Shown: piece by piece, positions 1-5,324 of the stretch
How the letters are laid out: every line of letters starts with the position of its first letter
How positions within the stretch are numbered: the first letter of the stretch is position 1
NCBI GenBank assembly: GCA_018882725.1
Contig: VERK01000155.1
Location: forward strand, 1 to 5,324
DNA: 5,324 bases
Origin: Actinomycetota bacterium
Lineage (GTDB): Bacteria > Actinomycetota > Acidimicrobiia > Acidimicrobiales > Ilumatobacteraceae
Direction: 5' to 3'
Made by a program: the position numbers and the translations under genes
The notes under the pieces: generated by a model
The model's input: the letters and a program-made list of their open reading frames with translations, nothing else
Told to the model about the DNA's origin: nothing
The model's database searches: none

Positions 1-384
1 AAGTTCCTCATTCTCGGTCCGGTGATCCTGGCGATCACGGTTCTTGGATCGGTGCTCTTGCTCGATGTTGAACCCGAGCCGTGGATTCCGTTCACGCCGC
101 TCATGTTCATCCTCGGTCTCGGCATCGGCTGCACGTTCCCACCGCTGTCGGGCTATTCGGTGTTGCGATTGCCGCCGCATCAACTCGCACTCGGCGGTGC
201 GATCAACAGCACCTTTCGCCAGGTGGGCGCCGCCATTGGGGTGGCGTTGTTGGTGACTGTCCAGTCGCGCGGGAGTGGCATCGACGGGTTCCGCTACGGC
301 TGGCTACTGGTGGCGGCGTGCGCGCTCACGTCGATCTGTGTGTCGCTGTTTCAGCCGAGTCGGCTAGGGCGTACGAGCGACTGA
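1..384 (+). CDS. MFS multidrug exporter, DHA2 (EmrB/QacA) type, C-terminal part
   Basis: This is the 3' end of a gene whose start lies before the window; 127 codons are visible before TGA at 382-384. The visible residues form about four hydrophobic segments (roughly 3-21, 30-48, 72-86 and 100-118) separated by short polar turns. The stretch LGLGIGCTFPPLSGYS, followed by LGGAINSTFRQVGAAIGVAL, is the pattern of the late helices of 14-TM drug:H+ antiporters of the DHA2 family (small-residue-rich helix, then an N-x-x-R-Q-x-G turn). Such proteins sit in the cytoplasmic membrane and expel drugs or other amphiphiles using the proton gradient. Only the family can be named, since the substrate-determining part is outside the window. 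The gene is convergent with the ABC permease, and a hairpin repeat lies 25 bp after its stop. A related MFS permease of another substrate class is possible. Confidence 0.85.
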   Translation, partial: KFLILGPVILAITVLGSVLLLDVEPEPWIPFTPLMFILGLGIGCTFPPLSGYSVLRLPPHQLALGGAINSTFRQVGAAIGVALLVTVQSRGSGIDGFRYGWLLVAACALTSICVSLFQPSRLGRTSD

Positions 385-409
385 CTCGCTGAGGGACCTC
401 ATCGCCACT

Positions 410-455
410 CGCATGGGGAACCAGACCGGCAAAAATGCCGGGGTTTCGCGCCCAA
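410..455 (+). repeat. 46-bp hairpin repeat, copy 1
   Basis: These 46 bases are identical to 3429-3474, in the same orientation. The core is a perfect 6-bp inverted repeat, CCGGCA (426-431) and TGCCGG (436-441), around an AAAA loop. Outside it AACC (419-422) can pair with GGTT (442-445) across a 3-nt AGA bulge, and TGGG (414-417) with CCCA (451-454) across an internal loop, so nearly the whole repeat can fold. It lies 25 bp after the MFS stop and 13 bp from the stop of the convergent permease. It may be a dispersed intergenic REP-like element, a terminator, or both. Two copies in one window suggest many more in the genome, which is inference. Confidence 0.85.
414..454. terminator. Possible bidirectional terminator between convergent genes
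   Basis: The folded part of the repeat lies between the converging ends of the MFS gene (stop 384) and the ABC permease (stop 469), where transcription from both sides should end. The 6-bp GC-rich stem with an A4 loop is followed on the + strand by GGGTTT, a poor U-tract. Actinobacterial terminators often lack a long U-tail, so the structure is compatible with termination but not diagnostic. Confidence 0.4.
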
Positions 456-468
456 TGGGATGAATGAG

Positions 469-1256
469 TTAGCGGGAGCCGGCGCGTTGGTAGAGACGGG
501 TGGCAATCGGGGCGAACACCGCGATCAGCACCACTGCCCAGATCAGTGAGTACACCATCGCGTTCTGGAGCGGCCACGCCGTGGGGTTGGGAGTCTCGGC
601 CGGAAGATTTCCGAACCGCACGCGCACTGCATGCGTGAGTGTCGACACCGGATTCCATTCGGCAATCGTCTTCAACACACCGGGCAGGCTGTCGGACGGC
701 ACGAACGTGTTGGCGATGAATGTGAGCGGGAACAAGATGATGAACGTCGCGTTGTTCACCACTTCGGGTGTGGGCACCAGCAGGCCCACGCACGCCATTA
801 CCCACGAGAACGCGTACGAGAAGAACAGCAGCAACGCGTAGGCGACGATCGCGTCGAGGATCGAGCCGCGAATGCGCCAGCCCACCGCGAGTCCGGCCAA
901 CGACATCACCACGATCGACAACGCGTTGTAGACCACGTCGCTCACGGTGCGACCGGTCACCACAGCCGAACGGCTCATCGGCAGCGAGCGGAAGCGATTG
1001 ATGAGACCTTTCTGCATGTCTTCGGCCAGGCCCGATCCGGTGAACGTGGCGCCGAACACCACGGTTTGGGCGAAGATTCCGGCGATGAGGAACTCGCGGT
1101 AGCTGCCGCCGGGGATGTCGATCGATCCGCCGAACACGTAGGCGAACAAGAGAACGAACATGAGCGGCTGCACGACCACGAACACCATCACGTCGGGCAC
1201 GCGGCGGATACGGATCATGTTGCGTCGGGCGATCGTGGTGGCGTCGCGGAGCATGC

Positions 1257-1260
<4 letters not shown>
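469..1260 (-). CDS. ABC-2 type permease, DrrB-like
   Basis: Membrane subunit of a two-component ABC exporter of the daunorubicin-resistance (DrrAB) class. The product is 263 residues, a usual length for the family. A short cytoplasmic N-terminus (1-22, rich in Arg) is followed by about six hydrophobic segments, the first near 24-44. Family hallmarks are the cytoplasmic stretch GLINRFRSLPMSRSAVVTGR (85-104) and FPLTFIANTFVP (177-188). The start ATG at 1260-1258 overlaps the TGA of the ATPase gene (TCAT on the + strand). It sits 7 nt after a strong GAGGAGG, so it is preferred over the ATG two codons later. A longer open frame extends upstream but only as a shadow of the ATPase gene. The partner is the upstream ATPase, and together they should export a lipophilic drug, antibiotic or lipid. 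The substrate cannot be read from sequence. Confidence 0.93.
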
Positions 1261-2228
<968 letters not shown>

Positions 2229-2236
2229 GACGGAAA

Positions 2237-2242
2237 ACGCTA
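2237..2242 (-). promoter_or_regulatory. Candidate -10 box for the ABC operon (leaderless)
   Basis: On the minus strand this reads TAGCGT, matching the TAnnnT form of actinobacterial -10 elements. Eight bases separate it from the ATPase ATG, which would place the transcription start at or next to the A of the ATG. No purine-rich ribosome binding site exists in between (GCGTTTTCCGTC). A clear -35 box is not visible. Confidence 0.45.
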
Positions 2243-2276
2243 CAAAGCATCGTGTGGATCACCGATGTGACGCTCG

Positions 2277-2282
2277 TAGATT
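2277..2282 (+). promoter_or_regulatory. Candidate -10 box for the antiporter gene (leaderless)
   Basis: TAGATT matches TAnnnT and lies 6 nt before the ATG at 2289, so transcription would begin on the start codon itself. Its first three bases are also a TAG stop in the antiporter frame, which closes the frame and excludes an N-terminal extension. The intervening CTGGCC has no Shine-Dalgarno. A convincing -35 box is not visible. Confidence 0.5.
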
Positions 2283-2288
2283 CTGGCC

Positions 2289-3401
2289 ATGGAGCGCTCG
2301 CGACTCGCCACCCGCTTCTCACTGATCGTGCCCTTCGTAGGCCTTCTGCTCGTGGTGCTCACGTGGGGGAGCGACCCGAGTCCTCTTGCCGCCATCGCAC
2401 TCGCCGTCGTGCACGTCACGCTGGTGATGGTCGCGGTCGTACACGCCGAAGCCATCGCGCACCGCGTCGGTGAACCGTTCGGAACGCTGGTTCTCGCCGT
2501 GGCTGTCACGGTGATCGAAGTGTCGCTCATCGTCACGCTCATGTCGATCGACGGGCCGAAGTCCGAAACGCTCGCTCGCGACTCGGTTTTCGCTGCGATC
2601 ATGATCGTGTGCAACGGCGTAGTGGGCGCATCGATTCTCGTCGACGCCCGCCACGATCACATCGTTCGCTTCAATGAGCAAGGGGCCAATGCGTTGATGG
2701 GAACCGTGATGACCATCGCGACGTTGTCGCTCGTGATGCCGTCGTTCACGTCGAGTAGCGAAGGTGGAACGTACACGGGCTCGCAGTTGGCTTTTGCTGC
2801 GATCGCCGCCGCCGCCGTGTATCTGGTGTTCGTCTTCGTGCAGACCGTCCGTCACCGGTGGATGTTCCTGTCGCCCGAAGCACTCGAGGTCGAGTCGCAC
2901 GAGTCATTCGCGCACGTCGAGCCGCACGCCCCGCGATCGGGTCGGGCCGAGGGCCTCGGCGCGCGCGTCGCCTTGTTGCTCGTGAGTTTGGCGGGAGTGG
3001 TCGGGCTCGCGAAGACGCTCGCCCCGAGCATCGAAGACGTGGTCACCGAGATTGGAGCACCCCAGTCGTTCGTCGGCGTGATCATCGCGCTCATGGTGTT
3101 GCTGCCCGAATCCGTCTCGGCTCTACGTGCGGCGTCACGGGGTGAGATGCAGACGAGTCTCAACTTGTCGCTCGGGTCGGCGCTCGCGAGCATCGGACTC
3201 ACCATCCCCGCCATTGCCATCGCATCCATTTGGCTCGACGGCCCCATCACGTTCGGACTCGGCGGCAAGGAGATCGTGTTCCTCGCGCTCACTGCGGTGA
3301 TCAGCATGCTCACGTTCGGGTCGGGTCGGGCGACGATCCTGCAGGGCACCCAGCACCTGGCGGTGTTCGCGGCGTTCCTGTTCCTCGCGATCGTGCCCTG
3401 A
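2289..3401 (+). CDS. chaA: Ca2+/H+ (Na+/H+) antiporter, ChaA type, CaCA superfamily
   Basis: Cytoplasmic-membrane cation/proton exchanger of 370 residues, close to the length of E. coli ChaA (about 366). It has around ten or eleven hydrophobic segments. The two alpha-repeat motifs of the family are clear: GEPFGTLVLAVAVTVIEVSL (61-80, with Glu62 and Glu77), and LPESVSALRAASRGEMQTSL (272-291, with Glu274) running into NLSLGSALASIGLTIP (292-307). Between the two halves lies a polar loop (about 189-227) rich in Glu and His (for example SHESFAHVEPH). ChaA of E. coli also has an acidic central region, so metal or proton sensing there is conceivable but inferred. Its role is probably to expel Ca2+, Na+ or K+ under alkaline or salt stress. 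It is divergent from the ABC operon across 60 bp. The start is fixed by an in-frame TAG at 2277, and the message is probably leaderless. Confidence 0.92.
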   Translation: MERSRLATRFSLIVPFVGLLLVVLTWGSDPSPLAAIALAVVHVTLVMVAVVHAEAIAHRVGEPFGTLVLAVAVTVIEVSLIVTLMSIDGPKSETLARDSVFAAIMIVCNGVVGASILVDARHDHIVRFNEQGANALMGTVMTIATLSLVMPSFTSSSEGGTYTGSQLAFAAIAAAAVYLVFVFVQTVRHRWMFLSPEALEVESHESFAHVEPHAPRSGRAEGLGARVALLLVSLAGVVGLAKTLAPSIEDVVTEIGAPQSFVGVIIALMVLLPESVSALRAASRGEMQTSLNLSLGSALASIGLTIPAIAIASIWLDGPITFGLGGKEIVFLALTAVISMLTFGSGRATILQGTQHLAVFAAFLFLAIVP

Positions 3402-3428
3402 TCGACGCGGTCTGACACCACCGACGCC

Positions 3429-3474
3429 CGCATGGGGAACCAGACCGGCAAAAATGCCGGGGTTTCGCGCCCAA
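3429..3474 (+). repeat. 46-bp hairpin repeat, copy 2
   Basis: Identical to 410-455 over all 46 bases and in the same orientation. The bases directly outside differ at both ends (C instead of T before, G instead of T after), although GGG follows in both. The core stem is CCGGCA (3445-3450) and TGCCGG (3455-3460). It begins 27 bp after the antiporter stop, almost the same spacing as copy 1 has to the MFS stop (25 bp). Here the next gene is on the same strand and starts 79 bp further on. Confidence 0.85.
3433..3473 (+). terminator. Possible terminator after the antiporter gene
   Basis: The hairpin of repeat copy 2 stands between two genes of the same strand. It would separate the antiporter transcript from the monooxygenase transcript if it acts as a terminator. 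The run after the core stem is GGGTTTCGCG, so a classical U-tract is lacking. Confidence 0.35.
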
Positions 3475-3541
3475 GGGGGTAGGGGTTGAGTGGTTCGGGC
3501 CTGATCTGGGAGAGTGTCCTCCGGGGAAAACCGATCTGACC

Positions 3542-3547
3542 GGGGGG
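3542..3547 (+). promoter_or_regulatory. G-rich ribosome binding site of the monooxygenase gene
   Basis: A run of six G lies 6 nt before GTG at 3554. It is not a canonical AGGAGG but can pair with the anti-Shine-Dalgarno. It supports GTG as start; the next in-frame ATG (codon 18) falls after the FAD-binding glycine motif and would destroy the domain. Confidence 0.6.
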
Positions 3548-3553
3548 TTCAGG

Positions 3554-5324
3554 GTGTCGAAATCCGATGTCGATGTCGTCGTCGTAGGAGCCGGATTCGC
3601 CGGCATGTACCTGCTCCACGAACTGCGAGCCAACGGCTTCTCGTCGCGGGTCCTCGAGGCCGGTGACGACGTGGGCGGCACCTGGTACTGGAACCGCTAC
3701 CCGGGCGCGCGCTGCGACATCTCCACCACCGACTACTCGTACACCTGGGATCCCGAACTCCACGATCAGTGGACGTGGTCGGAGAAGCACGCCGCCCAGC
3801 CCGAGATTCTGAAGTACGCGCAGTTCGTGGCCAAGAAGCACGACCTCTACTCGGGCATCGACTTCAACACGAAGGTCACAAGTGCGGCCTGGAACGACTC
3901 CACCAAGCGCTGGACCATCAACGCCTCCACCGGTGAAACCATCACCGCACGTCACTACGTGATGGCCACCGGCTGCTTGTCGGTTCCGAAGGATCCCGAC
4001 ATTCCCGGCACCGATCGCTATCGAGGTCCGGTCTACGTGACGGGCCGTTGGCCGCACGAGGGTGTCGACTTCACGGGCAAGCGCGTGGCCGTGATCGGCA
4101 CCGGCTCGTCGTCCATTCAGTCGATTCCGCACATCGCGGCGCAGGCATCCGAGTTGGTGGTGTTCCAGCGCACACCCAACTACTCGATGCCGGCCTTCAA
4201 CGGACCGCAGCCCGCCGATCGCGTGGCGCGCCTGAAGGCCGACCGCAAGGCGTACGAAGCCGAAGCCCGTCTGTCGGCGGCCGGTGTGCCGATGGAGATG
4301 CCCACCGTGTCGGCGCTCGGTGTCTCGCGCGACGAAGCGTTCGCGATGCTCGAGAAGTCGTGGCAGAAGGGCGAGTTGCTCGCCATCGGCGGCACGTTCA
4401 TGGACGTAGGCACTAACCGCGATGCCAACGAAGTGATCTGCGACTTCATGCGTTCGAAGATCAAGGAAGTGGTGAAGGATCCCGAGACGGCCGAACTGCT
4501 CAGCCCGCGCGGCCACGCGTACGGCACCAAGCGGCCGTGCATGGACACCAACTACTTCCAGACGTTCAACCTGCCGCACGTTCGTTTGGTCGACCTGCGC
4601 AAGAAGCCCATCACTTCCATCACCGAAACTGGCATCGAGTTCGGCGACGAGAGCAAGGACTTCGACGCGATCGTCTACGCCACCGGCTTCGACGCCATGA
4701 CGGGTGCCATCGTCAACGTCGACATCACTGGCAAGAACGGCCTCACGCTCAAGAAGAAGTGGGAGCACGGTCCGCTCACGTACCTGGGTCTCACCTCGGT
4801 GGGTTTCCCGAACTTCTACATGATCACCGGCCCGGGAAGTCCGTCGGTGCTCTCCAACATGATGGTGTCGATCGAGCAGCACGTGGAGTGGATCCGCGAC
4901 ACGCTCGTCGACTTGCGTTCGGCCGGATTCGACACGATCGAACCCACGCCGGTGGCCGAAGAAGGTTGGCGTGTGCACTGCACCGACTGCGCCGACATCA
5001 CACTGTTCCAAGACACCAACTCGTGGTACATGGGTGCGAACGTGCCGGGCAAGCCGCGCGTGCTGTTCCCGTACATCGGCGGCGTGGGTCGTTATCGCCA
5101 GACGTGCGACGAAGTGCGCGCCCGCGGCTACCTCGGTTTCGAACTGAGTGGTTCGGGCAAGGCACAGCGCAACGACGGCATCGTGCGTCAGGTGCAGCCC
5201 GACGTCGACATGGTGCTCGAGATGATGGCGCAGATGGGTTTGCCGTCGATGGATTCGATGTCGCCTGCTGAAGCTCGCGCGTTCTCGGAAGCGTCGTCGG
5301 CCATGCGTCCGCCCGGACCGGAAG
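3554..5324 (+). CDS. Type I Baeyer-Villiger monooxygenase, 3' end beyond window
   Basis: FAD- and NADPH-dependent enzyme that inserts one oxygen atom next to a ketone carbonyl, giving an ester or lactone; cytoplasmic. There are 590 codons and no stop before the edge. Motifs: FAD Rossmann GAGFAG (12-17); GGTWYWNRYPGARCD (41-55), with Asp55 matching the active-site Asp of phenylacetone monooxygenase (PAMO); fingerprint region YRGPVYVTGRWP (156-167); NADPH Rossmann GTGSSS (182-187); KRP with Arg327, matching the catalytic Arg; ATGFDAMTG (376-384); GPGSPS (426-431), then SIEQHVEW. The order and spacing follow PAMO closely. Oddities: the fingerprint FxGxxxHxxxW has Tyr for Phe and Val162 for His, and the second glycine motif ends in Ser187. 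PAMO-like enzymes end near 'GYxGFxL' (here about 526-531), yet this protein continues at least 59 residues. Start GTG follows a G-rich ribosome binding site. The substrate is unknown; cyclic, aromatic or long-chain ketones are possible. Confidence 0.93.
   Translation, partial: MSKSDVDVVVVGAGFAGMYLLHELRANGFSSRVLEAGDDVGGTWYWNRYPGARCDISTTDYSYTWDPELHDQWTWSEKHAAQPEILKYAQFVAKKHDLYSGIDFNTKVTSAAWNDSTKRWTINASTGETITARHYVMATGCLSVPKDPDIPGTDRYRGPVYVTGRWPHEGVDFTGKRVAVIGTGSSSIQSIPHIAAQASELVVFQRTPNYSMPAFNGPQPADRVARLKADRKAYEAEARLSAAGVPMEMPTVSALGVSRDEAFAMLEKSWQKGELLAIGGTFMDVGTNRDANEVICDFMRSKIKEVVKDPETAELLSPRGHAYGTKRPCMDTNYFQTFNLPHVRLVDLRKKPITSITETGIEFGDESKDFDAIVYATGFDAMTGAIVNVDITGKNGLTLKKKWEHGPLTYLGLTSVGFPNFYMITGPGSPSVLSNMMVSIEQHVEWIRDTLVDLRSAGFDTIEPTPVAEEGWRVHCTDCADITLFQDTNSWYMGANVPGKPRVLFPYIGGVGRYRQTCDEVRARGYLGFELSGSGKAQRNDGIVRQVQPDVDMVLEMMAQMGLPSMDSMSPAEARAFSEASSAMRPPGPE
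5195..5324 (+). other. C-terminal extension resembling the N-terminus of an HSL-type alpha/beta hydrolase
   Basis: Residues 548-590 of the monooxygenase lie beyond the usual family end. They read as QPDVDMVLEMMAQMGLPS, then MDSMSPAEARAFSEASSA and RPPGPE. The pattern of an amphipathic helix, MGLP, a short linker, SPAEAR and a Pro-rich turn is how many hormone-sensitive-lipase-like esterases begin, before their 'ipG..g.ipvRvY' strand. About 15 residues (533-547, GSGKAQRNDGIVRQV) form a polar linker to the monooxygenase core. The catalytic part (HGGG oxyanion hole, GDSAGG, Asp, His) would lie beyond the window. The frame is continuous with the monooxygenase, so this is read as a fusion. A plain extended tail is the alternative. 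Confidence 0.5.

Noticed and set aside
3486..3515. Possible -35 TTGAGT (3486-3491) and -10 GAGAGT (3510-3515) before the monooxygenase
   Set aside because: The spacing is 18 bp, but the -10 lacks the first T and matches only three of six positions. There is no TAnnnT box in the spacer, so no promoter can be called.
3518..3549. Possible riboregulator in the monooxygenase leader (CCTCC 3518-3522 or AACC 3529-3532 facing the G-run and GGTT 3546-3549)
   Set aside because: The pairings are only 4-5 bp with wobble or large loops, as expected by chance in GC-rich DNA.
2852..5011. Long minus-strand open frame (719 codons) opposite the monooxygenase
   Set aside because: Its translation is His/Arg/Val/Gly-rich low-complexity sequence without motifs, and the + strand has an unmistakable monooxygenase. 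It is an artefact of high GC.
3487..5158. 14-base match TGAGTGGTTCGGGC at 3487-3500 and 5145-5158
   Set aside because: One copy is in a spacer and one in coding sequence, with no shared flanks or structure; probably chance.

Overview
The window looks like chromosomal DNA of a high-GC actinobacterium. The codons favour G/C at third positions, the ABC ATPase is of the DrrA type with a Gln in the switch loop, and the divergent promoter region carries TAnnnT-type -10 boxes directly before ATG codons with no ribosome binding site, as on actinobacterial leaderless mRNAs. An Acidimicrobiia-like source is a guess only. No RNA genes, CRISPR array or insertion sequence were seen.

Layout. (1) 1-384 (+): C-terminal end of a DHA2-type major facilitator drug exporter, cut by the window edge. 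(2) 385-468: short convergent spacer with copy 1 of a 46-bp hairpin-forming repeat. (3) 2228-469 (-): a two-gene operon with a DrrA-like ABC ATPase (1257-2228) and a DrrB-like ABC-2 permease (469-1260). The genes are joined by an ATGA overlap, and a strong Shine-Dalgarno lies inside the ATPase gene. (4) 2229-2288: 60-bp divergent promoter region. (5) 2289-3401 (+): ChaA-type Ca2+(Na+)/H+ antiporter. (6) 3402-3553: spacer with copy 2 of the 46-bp repeat and the leader of the next gene. (7) 3554 to the window end (+): a type I Baeyer-Villiger monooxygenase (BVMO), whose C-terminus runs past the normal family end into a segment resembling the start of a hormone-sensitive-lipase-like alpha/beta hydrolase.

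How the genes may work together. The first three transport genes are all membrane export or ion homeostasis functions: two separate drug or lipid exporters and a cation antiporter. The last gene is catabolic or biosynthetic. A BVMO turns a ketone into an ester or lactone, and a fused esterase domain would hydrolyse that ester, so one polypeptide could do two consecutive steps. The hydrolase part is inferred from about 43 residues, because the window ends there.

The points most worth a second look are the possible BVMO-hydrolase fusion, the replacement of the fingerprint histidine of the BVMO by valine, the two identical 46-bp hairpin repeats flanking a 3-kb three-gene block, and the back-to-back leaderless promoters.
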